Notes: generated by a model not told the origin, from the letters alone. A stretch of DNA of 64,000 nt from an uncultured Methylobacillus sp. (GCA_946478865.1 CAMLDO010000009.1:17714-81713); one strand, 5' to 3'. Shown: positions 20,241-30,837, counted from the stretch's first letter. Numbers and translations: made by a program.

Positions 20241-20432
20241 AAGGGCATGTTAACAACAATTTCACGCCTTCGACGCGGCAATTCGGAACGTCCGCCACGA
20301 AGCATGTCGCGCCGTTGTGCCGCCCACAACAAGCGACTTGCGACATCGGAGGGCGTTCCGAATTGCCCCGTCCCGGAGAGTTGCAGCCTTCTCGCTGCAA
20401 CACAGGTGCGAAATTGTTATTAACATGCCCTT
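20241..20432. repeat. 192-bp foldback (MITE-like) element with 23-bp terminal inverted repeats
   Basis: Left end 20241-20263 and right end 20410-20432 are inverted copies matching at 22 of 23 positions (left end AAGGGCATGTTAACAACAAT, then TTC). Inside, 20277-20290 and 20354-20367 form a perfect 14-bp inverted repeat (GGCAATTCGGAACG); ATGTCGC 20304-20310 pairs with 20340-20346; the centre GTTGTG/CACAAC (20314-20330) is a hairpin with a 5-base loop. The right arm also carries a private 7-bp hairpin GTTGCAG/CTGCAAC (20380-20401). No open reading frame worth calling and no clear target duplication. It fills the divergent gap between the DJ-1 gene and marC and ends 11 bases before the marC start. 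Confidence 0.75.
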
Positions 20433-20443
20433 GAGGGCACCAA

Positions 20444-21073
20444 ATGGACGAATGGAGCCATCTGTTCAAAGTCGGCATCGCCTTGTTCGCTATCGTCAAT
20501 CCGATCGGCACCGTACCGATTTTCGTCACTGCGACGGAAGGCTGGCCGGATAGCGACCGTACCCGCACCGTGCGCATCATCGCCCTCACGGTGTTTTCCG
20601 TGCTGACCGTGGCAATCTTCATCGGCGACAAGATCCTGACGTTTTTCGGCATCAGCATTCCCTCGTTCCAGGTCGGCGGCGGCATATTGCTGCTGCTCAT
20701 GGCCATCTCGATGATGCACGGACACTCGAACCGGCAGACGGAGCAGGAGGCCGAGGCCGCCGTCACGCGTGACGCGGTGGCCATCGTGCCGCTCAGCATT
20801 CCTCTGCTGGCCGGACCTGGCGCGATCAGCAGCATCATCATTACCGCCGAACAGAGTGGCGGTTTCTGGGGGCACCTGCTATTGGTGATTCCGGTGCTCG
20901 TCGTGGCCCTGCTGGTCTGGGCCATACTCAACCTTTCCATGGGCATTGCACGACAACTGGGCGCGGTAGGCATCATCATCGTCACCCGGCTCATGGGCCT
21001 GATCCTGGCTGCGATGGCGATCGAATTCATGACGCAAGGACTGGGCAGTCTGTTCCCGGGATGGCGAACCTAG
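20444..21073 (+). CDS. MarC family integral membrane protein
   Basis: 209-residue MarC/NAAT-type membrane protein with about six hydrophobic spans. Family signatures are FAIVNPIGTVPIFVTATEG at the N-terminus and VPLSIPLLAGPGAIS mid-protein, and the C-terminal stretch TRLMGLILAAMAIEFMTQGL. Physiological substrate is not known; older links to antibiotic resistance were not upheld. The right end of the foldback element lies directly upstream, and the GAGGG likely serving as ribosome site (20433-20437) follows it immediately. Confidence 0.92.
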   Translation: MDEWSHLFKVGIALFAIVNPIGTVPIFVTATEGWPDSDRTRTVRIIALTVFSVLTVAIFIGDKILTFFGISIPSFQVGGGILLLLMAISMMHGHSNRQTEQEAEAAVTRDAVAIVPLSIPLLAGPGAISSIIITAEQSGGFWGHLLLVIPVLVVALLVWAILNLSMGIARQLGAVGIIIVTRLMGLILAAMAIEFMTQGLGSLFPGWRT

Positions 21074-21106
21074 TAAAATAGCGCGTTTTTTCAGCCGCTT
21101 CCGCTC

Positions 21107-21550
21107 ATGATCTGGAAACCCAACGTCACCGTCGCCGCCGTCATCGAACAGGATGGCAAGTTTCTGCTCGTCGAGGAGGAAACTGCCGACGGCATCATGT
21201 TCAACCAGCCCGCCGGCCATCTGGAAGATGGCGAGACGCTGCTGGAGGGCGTAGTGCGCGAGGTGCAGGAGGAAACGGCCTACCGTTTCAAACCGACAGG
21301 CCTGCTCGGCGTTTATCACTGGAAGCATCCCCGGAAGGACATCACCTACCTGCGCTTCGCCTTCACCGGCGAAATCGAAGGGCACAACCCGGAGCAAAAG
21401 CTGGATGATGGCATTATCCGCGCCTGCTGGCTCACGCTGGACGAAGTACGCGCCACGCAAGCCCAGCATCGCAGCCCGCAGGTACTGACCTGCATCGAAC
21501 ATTATCTTGCCGGCCAACGCTTTCCCTTATCGGTACTGACGCACCTATGA
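21107..21550 (+). CDS. nudJ: NUDIX hydrolase, NudJ-like phosphatase
   Basis: 147 residues with a full Nudix box: G in [17 protein letters not shown] followed by QEETAY (about residues 36-60). Immediately upstream of mnmA and overlapping it by 4 bases, the same neighbourhood as nudJ (ymfB) in E. coli, which hydrolyses HMP-PP and nucleoside di- and triphosphates. A TAAAAT at 21074-21079 could be a -10 element. Confidence 0.88.
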   Translation: MIWKPNVTVAAVIEQDGKFLLVEEETADGIMFNQPAGHLEDGETLLEGVVREVQEETAYRFKPTGLLGVYHWKHPRKDITYLRFAFTGEIEGHNPEQKLDDGIIRACWLTLDEVRATQAQHRSPQVLTCIEHYLAGQRFPLSVLTHL

Positions 21551-22635
21551 AGAAAAAAGTCATCGTCGGCATGTCCGGCGGCGTGGATTCCTCCGTCACC
21601 GCCCTGCTGCTCAAGGAGCAAGGCTACGAGGTCGTCGGCCTGTTCATGAAGAACTGGGAAGACGACGACACCGACGAATACTGTCCGGCCAAGCAGGATC
21701 TGATCGACGCCGTGTCGGTCGCTGACCGACTGGGCATCGAGATCGAAGCGGTCAACTTCTCCAAGGAATACAAGGAAAAGGTATTCAACAACTTCCTGGA
21801 AGAATACCGCGCCGGCCGCACACCCAATCCGGACATTTTCTGCAATTCCGAGATCAAGTTCCGCGCCTTCCTGGATCATGCCATGGGCATGGGCGCCGAT
21901 TTGATCGCAACCGGCCACTACGCGCAGGTGCGCGAGGTCGATGGCCTGTTCCAGCTCCTGAAAGCCGAGGACGGCAGCAAGGATCAGAGCTACTTCCTTT
22001 ATCGCCTCAATCAGGAGCAGCTCTCCAAGACGATGTTCCCGCTAGGCGGCCTGTACAAGCGCGAAGTGCGCGAAATCGCTCGTAAGGCAGGCCTCGCCAC
22101 CAGCGAGAAGAAGGATTCCACCGGCATCTGCTTCATCGGCGAGCGCCCGTTCCGCGAATTCCTGCAGCGTTACCTGCCCAACAATCCGGGCGAGATGCGC
22201 ACGCCGGAAGGCAAGGTCGTCGGCCGCCACAGCGGGCTGATGTACTACACGTTGGGCCAGCGCCAAGGGCTGGGCATCGGCGGATCGAAAGAGGGCGACG
22301 GCACCCCTTGGTTCGTGGCCGGCAAGGATATGGAAAACAATGTGCTGACGGTAGTGCAGGGCCACGATCACGCGCTGCTTTATGCCGATGGCCTGCAAGC
22401 GCAGCAGATGCACTGGATCGCCGGACACAATCCGCGTGAACATTGGGTCTACGCTGCCAAGGCGCGCTATCGCCAGCCGGATGCGCCATGTGAAATTGAC
22501 TCGATCGACGGAGATCGCTGCGAGATTCGCTTCGGGGAAGCACAGTGGGCCGTGACTCCCGGCCAGTCGGTGGTGGTGTACGAAAGCCGCGTCTGCCTGG
22601 GTGGAGGCATCATCACGGCACCTATCGGTATTTAA
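21547..22635 (+). CDS. mnmA: tRNA-specific 2-thiouridylase MnmA
   Basis: Adds sulfur to U34 of tRNA-Lys, -Glu and -Gln. 362 residues with the PP-loop [15 protein letters not shown] at the N-terminus, one catalytic cysteine in [12 protein letters not shown] near residue 98 and the other in [10 protein letters not shown] near 193. Its start overlaps the stop of the Nudix gene. A strong terminator follows 30 bases after the stop. Confidence 0.97.
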   Translation: MKKKVIVGMSGGVDSSVTALLLKEQGYEVVGLFMKNWEDDDTDEYCPAKQDLIDAVSVADRLGIEIEAVNFSKEYKEKVFNNFLEEYRAGRTPNPDIFCNSEIKFRAFLDHAMGMGADLIATGHYAQVREVDGLFQLLKAEDGSKDQSYFLYRLNQEQLSKTMFPLGGLYKREVREIARKAGLATSEKKDSTGICFIGERPFREFLQRYLPNNPGEMRTPEGKVVGRHSGLMYYTLGQRQGLGIGGSKEGDGTPWFVAGKDMENNVLTVVQGHDHALLYADGLQAQQMHWIAGHNPREHWVYAAKARYRQPDAPCEIDSIDGDRCEIRFGEAQWAVTPGQSVVVYESRVCLGGGIITAPIGI

Positions 22636-22665
22636 CGTCTTTCCGGATTCCGGCCGCAGAAACAG

Positions 22666-22698
22666 AATCGGGACCTTGCAGGTCCCGATTTCTTTTTT
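22666..22698 (+). terminator. Intrinsic terminator after mnmA
   Basis: Perfect 11-bp stem AATCGGGACCT/AGGTCCCGATT with a 3-base loop, followed by TCTTTTTT. It may also serve the converging GST gene, though the T-run on the minus strand is poor. Confidence 0.88.
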
Positions 22699-22713
22699 GC
22701 ATTATCCGATGGA

Positions 22714-23328
22714 TCAGGCCGCAGGCGGCATCGTATCCTTGAAGGAAGGACGCGACATCAGTTGCGCATACAGCGCCGCCAGGTTGGGATACTGCTCGCG
22801 CCAGCCGATCTCCGGCATGCGCAGATCGATGTAGCCCAATACGCATCCCACGGCGATATCCGCGAGCGTAAAGCGGTCGCCGGCCGCCCACTTCTCCTCC
22901 CCCATATCTTCCGACATGCGCTTCAAACCGCGCGTGACCTTGAGCATCTGGCGTTCGATCGTGGTTTCGTCCTGTTTTTCCGGCGCGCGGCGTTTTTCCA
23001 TGACTGCGGCTACGGCCGCATCGCAAATTCCATCCGCCAGCGCCTCCCAGCGGCGCACCAGCGCACGATGGCTGTTGTCTTGCGGAATCAAACGCGAAAC
23101 CGGCGTCTTGTGATCCAGATAATCAACGATCACGACCGAGTCGTAATAACTGGTGCCATCATCCAGTACCAGCGTAGGCACCTTGCCCAGAGGGTTGAAT
23201 TCAGGAACAGGAGAGTCAGGCGCTGCCAGAGAGGGCACCGTCACCAATTCGCATTCGATATGTTTCTCGGCAAGTACTACGCGCACTTTACGTGCATAAG
23301 GGCTGGTCTGAGTGATAAAAAGCTTCAT
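22714..23328 (-). CDS. Glutathione S-transferase family protein
   Basis: 204 residues, a standard cytosolic GST fold: N-terminal thioredoxin-like domain (MKLFITQTSPYARKVRVVLA, then the VPTLVLDDG segment holding the conserved cis-proline) and an all-helical C-terminal domain with FTLADIAVGCVLGYIDLR, the N-capping box motif. Substrate unknown. Start at ATG 23328; 20 further codons are open upstream but do not look like the family. No good Shine-Dalgarno precedes it. Divergent from nadC. Confidence 0.9.
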   Translation of the reverse strand: MKLFITQTSPYARKVRVVLAEKHIECELVTVPSLAAPDSPVPEFNPLGKVPTLVLDDGTSYYDSVVIVDYLDHKTPVSRLIPQDNSHRALVRRWEALADGICDAAVAAVMEKRRAPEKQDETTIERQMLKVTRGLKRMSEDMGEEKWAAGDRFTLADIAVGCVLGYIDLRMPEIGWREQYPNLAALYAQLMSRPSFKDTMPPAA

Positions 23329-23356
23329 GGAGGATACGGAAACAAGAAGTTGAAAG

Positions 23357-23395
23357 GCATTATAATGCAAGAACATGCGTGCCAGCATGCATGCT
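23357..23395. promoter_or_regulatory. Candidate divergent promoter/operator between GST and nadC genes
   Basis: GCATTATAATGC (23357-23368) is a perfect 12-bp palindrome that presents TATAAT on both strands, so it can serve as -10 for either gene. A second perfect 12-bp palindrome, AGCATGCATGCT, follows at 23384-23395. Good -35 boxes are not evident. Promoter function is inferred. Confidence 0.4.
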
Positions 23396-23443
23396 CCAGA
23401 TCAAACGCAATAAAGCCAGCCACCTCTCCCCACGGAATTTTCC

Positions 23444-24280
23444 ATGCTTCCTACTCTTACCGATATTGAACGTCATGTTCGCACCGCTCTCGAAGAAGAC
23501 ATCGGATCGGGCGACGTCACGGCCCGGTTGGTACCCGAGCACCAGATAGCCGTAGCGCGCGTGATCAGCCGCGAGGAAGCCGTGTTGTGCGGCTCGGCGT
23601 GGTTCGAAGCCTGCTTCCGCCTTGTCGACGCGAAATTGCATGTGCAATGGCACGCCCAGGAAGGCGAACTTGTCCGGCCGAATCAATTGCTCTGCGAAAT
23701 CCATGGCAATGCTCGTGCGCTGCTCACGGCGGAGCGCTGCGCCCTGAACTTCCTGCAAATGCTGTCGGCAGTGGCTACCCTTACCCGCCAATACGTGACG
23801 ATCGTTGCCGGAACACAAGCGGCCATCATGGATACCCGCAAGACCTTGCCGGGTTTGCGTCTGGCGCAGAAATACGCGGTGACGGTCGGCGGCGGCAAGA
23901 ACCAGCGCATCGGTCTGTTCGATGGCATTCTGATCAAGGAAAATCATATTGCGGCGGCCGGCGGCATCGTCCCCGCACTCAAGGCGGCACAGGCTGTGGC
24001 CAGCGTGCCTATCCAGATCGAAGTCGAATCCCTGGAAGAGCTGCAAACCGCGCTCGATGCCGGCGCCAAGCTCATCCTGCTCGACAATTTCACGCTCGAC
24101 CAGATGCGTGCAGCCGTTACCCTCAATGCCGGACGCGCAGAACTCGAAGCCTCCGGCAATGTCACTCTCGATACCGTACGCGCGATTGCCGAAACCGGAG
24201 TCCAGCGGATTTCCATCGGCAGCCTGACCAAGAATGTACGCGCCGTGGACCTCTCAATGCGTATCGAGGATATCTCATGA
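23444..24280 (+). CDS. nadC: Nicotinate-nucleotide pyrophosphorylase (carboxylating), quinolinate phosphoribosyltransferase
   Basis: Converts quinolinate and PRPP to nicotinate mononucleotide in de novo NAD synthesis. 278 residues with the core MDTRKTLPGLR (about 128-138), KYAVTVGGGKNQR, LFDGILIKENHI, the acidic EVESLEEL and the phosphate-binding end RISIGSLTKN. Stop overlaps the following ATPase gene by 4 bases (ATGA). Confidence 0.97.
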   Translation: MLPTLTDIERHVRTALEEDIGSGDVTARLVPEHQIAVARVISREEAVLCGSAWFEACFRLVDAKLHVQWHAQEGELVRPNQLLCEIHGNARALLTAERCALNFLQMLSAVATLTRQYVTIVAGTQAAIMDTRKTLPGLRLAQKYAVTVGGGKNQRIGLFDGILIKENHIAAAGGIVPALKAAQAVASVPIQIEVESLEELQTALDAGAKLILLDNFTLDQMRAAVTLNAGRAELEASGNVTLDTVRAIAETGVQRISIGSLTKNVRAVDLSMRIEDIS

Positions 24281-26064
24281 CAGCAAGCAATATCGTGCCG
24301 CACCCAAGGGCCCAGAACCATAAGCTGACATTGGGCGACTTGCTGCGCTTTCTGGTGCAGGACGGCATGATAAGCAAGGACGACGCGGAAAAACTGTTCC
24401 GCGACCGCAAGATGGAACAGTCGGGTCTGCATCCGCTGGTCGTGATAGCGGAGCAGCGATGGAAGGACTCCTCGACGGGGCGACCGCTGTCAGCCGAATA
24501 TCTCACCGAATGGCTGGCCGGCCATACCAACCTCCCCTACTTTCATATCGATCCACTGCAACTCAATTTCGGCAACATTTCCACCATCGTCTCCAAGGCC
24601 TACGCCGAGCGCCTCAAGATACTTCCGGTCAAGGCCACCAAAAAAGAAGTCACTATCGCCACCGCCGAACCTTTTCTCGTCGAATGGGTGGCCGATCTCG
24701 AACGCGTGCTCAATCTCAAGGTCAACCGCGTCCTGGCCAATCCGCTTGAAATCAACCGTTACCTGCCCGAGGTCTACAACCTGGCCAAATCGGTACAACT
24801 CGCCAACGAGGCCAAGGCCGGTCAGATTATCGGCGTACAGAATCTCGAGCAACTGGTGGAACTAGGCAAAAACAAGACGCTGGACGCCAATGAGCAACAC
24901 GTGGTCAACATCGTGGACTGGCTGTTCAAGTATGCCTTCGAGCAGCGCGCGAGCGACATCCATCTCGAGCCGCGGCGCGGGATAGGCGTGGTACGTTTTC
25001 GCATCGACGGCGTGCTGCACGAGGTCTATCAACTGCCCGGCAATATCAGCAATGCGATTACCAGCCGCATCAAACTGCTCGGACGCATGGACATGGTGGA
25101 AAAGCGCCGTCCCCAGGATGGCCGCATCAAGACGCGCACAACAGAAGGCAAGGAAATCGAGCTGCGGCTTTCCACGATGCCGACCGCCTTCGGGGAAAAG
25201 CTGGTCATGCGGATTTTCGACCCGGAAATCCTCGTCAAGGATTTCGCGGCTCTCGGTTTCGCACGCGAGCAGACGCTGATGTGGAACGACTGGACTGGTC
25301 AGCCCAATGGCATCATCCTGGTGACTGGCCCCACGGGTTCCGGCAAGACCACGACGCTTTACTCCACACTCAAGCATCTCGCCACTCCTGAGGTCAATGT
25401 TTGCACCGTCGAGGATCCGATCGAAATGATCGAGCCTTCCTTCAACCAGATGCAGGTACAGCAGAATATCGACCTCAGTTTTGCCGACGGCGTCCGCACC
25501 CTGCTGCGGCAGGATCCCGACATCATCATGATCGGTGAAATCCGCGATATCGAAACCGCAGAAATGGCAATCCAGGCCGCGCTGACCGGGCACCTTGTCC
25601 TCTCCACCCTGCACACCAATGATGCCCCTTCCACGATCACCCGCCTGCTGGAACTCGGTGTGCCGCCTTATCTCATCAACTCCACCCTTCTCGGCGTAAT
25701 GGCGCAACGCCTGGTTCGCACGCTTTGTCCTGCTTGCAAGCAGCCAGGCGAGATCGGGGGCGACGTCTGGGAAGAAATGACTCTGCCGTGGAAAACTCCG
25801 AAACCTCGGCAGGTGCAGACCGCAAAAGGCTGCCTGGAATGCCGGATGACCGGTTTTCGCGGCCGCACAGGCATCTATGAGATGTTGCCAGTCAGTACCG
25901 AAATGAAAAAACTGATCACCACCAGTCCTGATCCTGTACAGCTCAAATCGCTGGCCTACAAGGAAGGCATGCACTCCCTGCGCAGCAATGGCGCGGCCAA
26001 GGTTGCAGAGGGCGTGACCACGCCCGCCGAAATTCTGCGCGTGGCTCCGCCCGCCCTCGAATAA
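24277..26064 (+). CDS. Type II secretion / type IV pilus assembly ATPase (GspE/PilB family)
   Basis: 595 residues from the ATG at 24277, coupled to nadC; the open frame extends upstream through nadC but not as family sequence. An N-terminal GspE_N-like domain (about 10-180) precedes the ATPase: Walker A GPTGSGKTTTLYS (about 350), Asp box CTVEDPIEMIE, Walker B IMIGEIRDIETAEMAIQAAL and a His box LSTLHTNDAPSTI. The tetracysteine zinc site is CPAC (about 485) and CLEC (about 519). Pilin-assembly PilB and secretion GspE share these features. No inner-membrane partner (PilC/GspF) is adjacent, so the system it drives cannot be read from context. Confidence 0.88.
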   Translation: MTASNIVPHPRAQNHKLTLGDLLRFLVQDGMISKDDAEKLFRDRKMEQSGLHPLVVIAEQRWKDSSTGRPLSAEYLTEWLAGHTNLPYFHIDPLQLNFGNISTIVSKAYAERLKILPVKATKKEVTIATAEPFLVEWVADLERVLNLKVNRVLANPLEINRYLPEVYNLAKSVQLANEAKAGQIIGVQNLEQLVELGKNKTLDANEQHVVNIVDWLFKYAFEQRASDIHLEPRRGIGVVRFRIDGVLHEVYQLPGNISNAITSRIKLLGRMDMVEKRRPQDGRIKTRTTEGKEIELRLSTMPTAFGEKLVMRIFDPEILVKDFAALGFAREQTLMWNDWTGQPNGIILVTGPTGSGKTTTLYSTLKHLATPEVNVCTVEDPIEMIEPSFNQMQVQQNIDLSFADGVRTLLRQDPDIIMIGEIRDIETAEMAIQAALTGHLVLSTLHTNDAPSTITRLLELGVPPYLINSTLLGVMAQRLVRTLCPACKQPGEIGGDVWEEMTLPWKTPKPRQVQTAKGCLECRMTGFRGRTGIYEMLPVSTEMKKLITTSPDPVQLKSLAYKEGMHSLRSNGAAKVAEGVTTPAEILRVAPPALE

Positions 26065-26182
26065 CCCCATCAGATCAAAGCCTAATCGAATCAGAGTCAT
26101 CGAACACGATGGCCCTTGACCAAACTATCCCGAAACGTTACTGTTCAAGGTTTCGCAACGATTCCTACAACTGATTGAATTT

Positions 26183-27895
26183 ATGCAATTGACCGGCGCA
26201 GAAATCGTCATCCGGTGCCTGCAGGAGGAGAACGTCCAGTTCGTCTTCGGCTATCCCGGCGGGGCGGTTCTAAACATATACGACGAGATTTTCAAACAGG
26301 ACAAGTTCAAGCACGTCCTGGTGCGCCATGAGCAGGCAGCCGTGCATGCGGCCGACGCCTACGCTCGCGCCACCGGAAAGGTCGGCGTTGCGCTGGTCAC
26401 TTCCGGCCCGGGTGCGACGAATGCCGTGACGGGCATCGCGACCGCCTACATGGACTCGATCCCGATGGTGGTGCTGTCCGGTCAGGTGCCGACTCCCGCG
26501 ATCGGCATGGATGCCTTCCAGGAAGTGGACATGGTGGGCATCACACGCCCCTGTGTGAAGCACAACTTCCTGGTCAAGGACATCAACGAACTCGCCAGCA
26601 CGATCAAGAAGGCCTTCTACATCGCTGCAAGCGGCCGCCCCGGCCCGGTGGTAGTGGATATTCCCAAGGACGTGACAGCACACCTTGGTGAATATGCCTA
26701 CCCGGAATCGGTGCAACTGCGCTCCTACAATCCGGTCCTGAAGGGTCATTCCGGCCAGATCAAGAAAGCCCTGAAGCTGCTGCAGGAAGCCAAGCGCCCC
26801 ATGATCTACAGCGGCGGCGGCGTGGTATTGGGCGATGCCGCCGACCTGCTGACTCAGCTTACCCGCAAGCTGGGCTTCCCGATCACCAACACTCTCATGG
26901 GTCTCGGCGGCTATCCTGCTTCCGATCGTCAGTTCGTCGGCATGCTGGGCATGCACGGCACGCTGGAAGCCAACATGGCGATGCAGGAATGCGATGTGCT
27001 GCTGGCCGTGGGCGCACGTTTCGACGACCGCGTGATCGGCAACCCGGCACACTTCTTCCAGAACCCGCGCACCATCATTCACATCGATGTGGATCCATCC
27101 TCCATCTCCAAGCGCGTGAAGGTGGATGTACCTATCGTGGGCGAAGTGAAGTCCGTGCTCGCCGACATGCTGCAACTGCTCGACGAGGGCGAAAAACCGA
27201 ACAATGCCGAGCCGCTCAAGGCCTGGTGGCAGAAGATCGAGGAGTGGCGCGGCAGGTCTTGCCTGAAGTACGCCAATTCCAGCGAGATCATCAAGCCGCA
27301 ATACGTGGTTGAGAAGCTGTGGGAAGTGACCAAGGGCGACGCATTCGTCACCTCCGACGTGGGCCAGCACCAGATGTGGGCCGCGCAGTACTACAAGTTC
27401 GACAAGCCGCGCCGCTGGCTGAACTCCGGCGGCTTGGGCACGATGGGTGTAGGCCTGCCATATGCCATGGGCGCGCAGTTCGCGTTCCCGGACGCGCAGG
27501 TCGCCTGTATTACCGGCGAAGGCAGTATCCAGATGAACATCCAGGAACTGTCTACCTGTAAGCAGTTCCACCTGCCGATCAAGGTGATTTTGCTCAATAA
27601 CCGTTATCTTGGCATGGTGCGCCAGTGGCAGGAGTTCTTCTACGAGAACCGCTATTCCGAGTCGTACATGGACAGCCTGCCCGACTTCGTGAAGCTGGCC
27701 GAGTCGTATGGCCACGTCGGCATGCGCATCGAGAAGCCGGGCGACGTGGAAGGCGCACTCAAGGAAGCCTTCAGCGCCGAGAACAAGAACCGCCTGGTGT
27801 TCATGGATTTCCTCACCGACCCGAAGGAAAACGTGTTCCCGATGGTACCGAACGGCAAGGGCCTGTCTGAAATCATCCTGGCGGAGGATCTGTAA
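26183..27895 (+). CDS. ilvI: Acetolactate synthase large subunit
   Basis: ThDP- and FAD-dependent first common enzyme of valine, leucine and isoleucine synthesis. 570 residues starting MQLTGAEIVIRCLQEENV. It has the FGYPGGAVLNIYDE motif, the catalytic glutamate in RHEQAAVHAADAYARA, and the ThDP/Mg motif ITGEGSIQMNIQELSTC with NNRYLGMVRQWQ. It overlaps the small-subunit gene by one base. The 118-base leader before it contains nothing I can call. Confidence 0.96.
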   Translation: MQLTGAEIVIRCLQEENVQFVFGYPGGAVLNIYDEIFKQDKFKHVLVRHEQAAVHAADAYARATGKVGVALVTSGPGATNAVTGIATAYMDSIPMVVLSGQVPTPAIGMDAFQEVDMVGITRPCVKHNFLVKDINELASTIKKAFYIAASGRPGPVVVDIPKDVTAHLGEYAYPESVQLRSYNPVLKGHSGQIKKALKLLQEAKRPMIYSGGGVVLGDAADLLTQLTRKLGFPITNTLMGLGGYPASDRQFVGMLGMHGTLEANMAMQECDVLLAVGARFDDRVIGNPAHFFQNPRTIIHIDVDPSSISKRVKVDVPIVGEVKSVLADMLQLLDEGEKPNNAEPLKAWWQKIEEWRGRSCLKYANSSEIIKPQYVVEKLWEVTKGDAFVTSDVGQHQMWAAQYYKFDKPRRWLNSGGLGTMGVGLPYAMGAQFAFPDAQVACITGEGSIQMNIQELSTCKQFHLPIKVILLNNRYLGMVRQWQEFFYENRYSESYMDSLPDFVKLAESYGHVGMRIEKPGDVEGALKEAFSAENKNRLVFMDFLTDPKENVFPMVPNGKGLSEIILAEDL

Positions 27896-28386
27896 TGCGT
27901 CACATTGTTTCTCTGCTCATGGAAAACGAAGCCGGCGCGCTGTCACGCGTAGCTGGCCTGTTCTCGGCCCGCGCCTACAACATCGAGTCGCTGACCGTGG
28001 CGCCGACCGAGGACGAAACGCTGTCGCGCATGACCATCGTCACCTCCGGCTCGGACGAAGTGATCGAGCAGATCATCAAGCAGCTCAACAAGCTGGTGGA
28101 CGTGGTCAAGGTGCTGGATCTTTCTGATGGCCGCCACATCGAGCGCGAGCTGATGCTGGTCAAGGTCAAGGCTACCGGCGCCTACCGCGAGGAAATGAAG
28201 CGTATGAGCGACATTTTCCGCGGCCGCATCATCGATGTCGCCGACGGCAGCTACACCATCGAGCTGACCGGCTCCGGCTCCAAGCTCGACGCCTTCCTCG
28301 AAGCGATCGACAAGACCGCGATCCTGGAAACGGTACGTACCGGGGCTTCTGGCATCGGCCGTGGCGACCGCATCCTCAAAGTTTGA
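27895..28386 (+). CDS. ilvH: Acetolactate synthase small (regulatory) subunit
   Basis: 163 residues: an N-terminal ACT domain (HIVSLLMENEAGALSRVAGL, with NIESLTVAPTED) that binds valine for feedback inhibition, and a C-terminal domain (about 80-163). It is coupled to the large subunit gene through overlapping stop and start codons (TAATG). Confidence 0.96.
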   Translation: MRHIVSLLMENEAGALSRVAGLFSARAYNIESLTVAPTEDETLSRMTIVTSGSDEVIEQIIKQLNKLVDVVKVLDLSDGRHIERELMLVKVKATGAYREEMKRMSDIFRGRIIDVADGSYTIELTGSGSKLDAFLEAIDKTAILETVRTGASGIGRGDRILKV

Positions 28387-28387
28387 T

Positions 28388-29457
<1,070 letters not shown>

Positions 29458-29476
29458 AATTCAGGTGTCATAATGA

Positions 29477-29513
29477 ACGGGGCTGGCAAAATCACTGCCT
29501 GCCCCGTTTTTTA
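29477..29513 (+). terminator. Intrinsic terminator after ilvC
   Basis: Stem ACGGGGC/GCCCCGT, extended inwards by GGCA/TGCC after a 1-2 base bulge, followed by six T residues. Confidence 0.85.
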
Positions 29514-29537
29514 TTAAGCTGACGACGAGAAATCATT

Positions 29538-30179
29538 TTGAACAACTATCCTCACCCCATTATTGCCCGCGAAGGCTGGCCTTTCCTCGTCATTTCGCTG
29601 GCCGTTTCCATCGCCGCTACCTTCTGGTGCGCATGGTGGTCGATTCCCTTCTGGATCATCACGCTGTTCATCCTGCAGTTTTTCCGCGACCCTCCCCGCC
29701 AGTTACCCGAGCAGGCCAATGCTGTCATCGCTCCGGCTGACGGTCGTATCGTGGTGGTCGGAAAGGCTTATGACGACTACCTGAAACGCGACGCGCTCAA
29801 GATCAGCGTTTTCATGAATGTTTTCAATGTGCATTCCAACCGCAGCCCAGTGAATGGCACGGTAGAAAAACGCTGGTACCACGAAGGCAAGTTCTTCAAC
29901 GCCGCACTGGACAAGGCCTCGCTGGAAAACGAACGTAATGCGCTCTGGATCAAGACTACGGACGGCCAGGACGTGACCTGTGTGCAGATCGCCGGCCTCA
30001 TTGCTCGCCGCATCCTCTGCTACGTGGACGCCGGCAGCACACTGAACAAGGGACAGCGTTACGGCTTCATCCGCTTCGGATCCCGCGTGGACGTCTACTT
30101 GCCGCTCACCGCCACACCCAAGGTTACGCTGGGCGAAAAGGTTAGCGCTGGCTCCACAATCCTCGCCGAACTCAATTGA
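29538..30179 (+). CDS. psd: Phosphatidylserine decarboxylase proenzyme
   Basis: Makes phosphatidylethanolamine from phosphatidylserine. 213 residues, the short archaeal/betaproteobacterial type. A hydrophobic N-terminal span (about 10-45) is followed by [16 protein letters not shown] and the self-cleaving site [11 protein letters not shown] near residue 185, where cleavage before the serine generates the pyruvoyl group. The start is a TTG (29538) giving [17 protein letters not shown], as in relatives; no better start is in frame. The usual partner pssA is not adjacent. Confidence 0.95.
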   Translation: MNNYPHPIIAREGWPFLVISLAVSIAATFWCAWWSIPFWIITLFILQFFRDPPRQLPEQANAVIAPADGRIVVVGKAYDDYLKRDALKISVFMNVFNVHSNRSPVNGTVEKRWYHEGKFFNAALDKASLENERNALWIKTTDGQDVTCVQIAGLIARRILCYVDAGSTLNKGQRYGFIRFGSRVDVYLPLTATPKVTLGEKVSAGSTILAELN

Positions 30180-30196
30180 CAAGTTTCGGGCAATAA

Positions 30197-30229
30197 AAAA
30201 CCGGGTACATTTCGTACCCGGTTTTTTTA
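30197..30229. terminator. Bidirectional terminator between psd and rppH
   Basis: Perfect 12-bp stem AAAACCGGGTAC/GTACCCGGTTTT with a 5-base loop, A-run before and T-run after, serving both converging genes. Confidence 0.9.
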
Positions 30230-30245
30230 TTTCTATTTGGCCTAA

Positions 30246-30770
30246 TCAGGAGGCGCGCAACAACTCTTCCTGAGACTTGCCACCCGACAGATGTTTGTCC
30301 GCCCCCAAGTGGCTGACCAACTCATTCAGTGCCTGCTTGTAGACTTCGCGCTTGAACTCGATCACACCATCAAGCGGTACCCAGTAATCGCTCCAGCGCC
30401 AAGCATCAAACTCGGGGTGAGAACTCGCACGCAACGATACATCCGTATCCTTGCCGATCAGGCGCAACAAGAACCAGATCTGCTTCTGTCCCTTGTAGCT
30501 GCCTCGCCACTCACGCTTGACCCAGTGAGTCGGCACGTCATAGCGTAACCAGTCCCGGGTACGACCAAGAATGCGCACATGCTGCGGCAACAAACCGACC
30601 TCTTCAGTCAGTTCACGATACATTGCCTGCTCCGGCGTCTCCCCGTGCTTGATCCCGCCCTGCGGGAACTGCCAGGAATGCTCACGGATGCGCTTGCCCC
30701 AGAAAACCTTGTTGTGAGCATTACAAATGATGATGCCCACGTTAGGCCGATATCCGTCACGGTCTATCAT
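30246..30770 (-). CDS. rppH: RNA pyrophosphohydrolase RppH
   Basis: Removes pyrophosphate from mRNA 5' ends and so triggers RNase E decay. 174 residues: [17 protein letters not shown] start, the Nudix box [22 protein letters not shown] (about 38-60), with WQFPQGGI just before it. Standard size. It lies 67 bases downstream of the pilin-like gene on the same strand. Confidence 0.95.
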   Translation of the reverse strand: MIDRDGYRPNVGIIICNAHNKVFWGKRIREHSWQFPQGGIKHGETPEQAMYRELTEEVGLLPQHVRILGRTRDWLRYDVPTHWVKREWRGSYKGQKQIWFLLRLIGKDTDVSLRASSHPEFDAWRWSDYWVPLDGVIEFKREVYKQALNELVSHLGADKHLSGGKSQEELLRAS

Positions 30771-30837
30771 GGCATTAAAACCTCAATTTAATGCCTCTAT
30801 TCTTTCATACTTCAGCGAACCAGAAAAGAAAGAACAA

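Noticed and set aside
23587..24276. Extension of the GspE/PilB-like gene into nadC
   Set aside because: The frame is open but the sequence is arginine-rich shadow of nadC; the ATG at 24277 coupled to the nadC stop starts the true protein.
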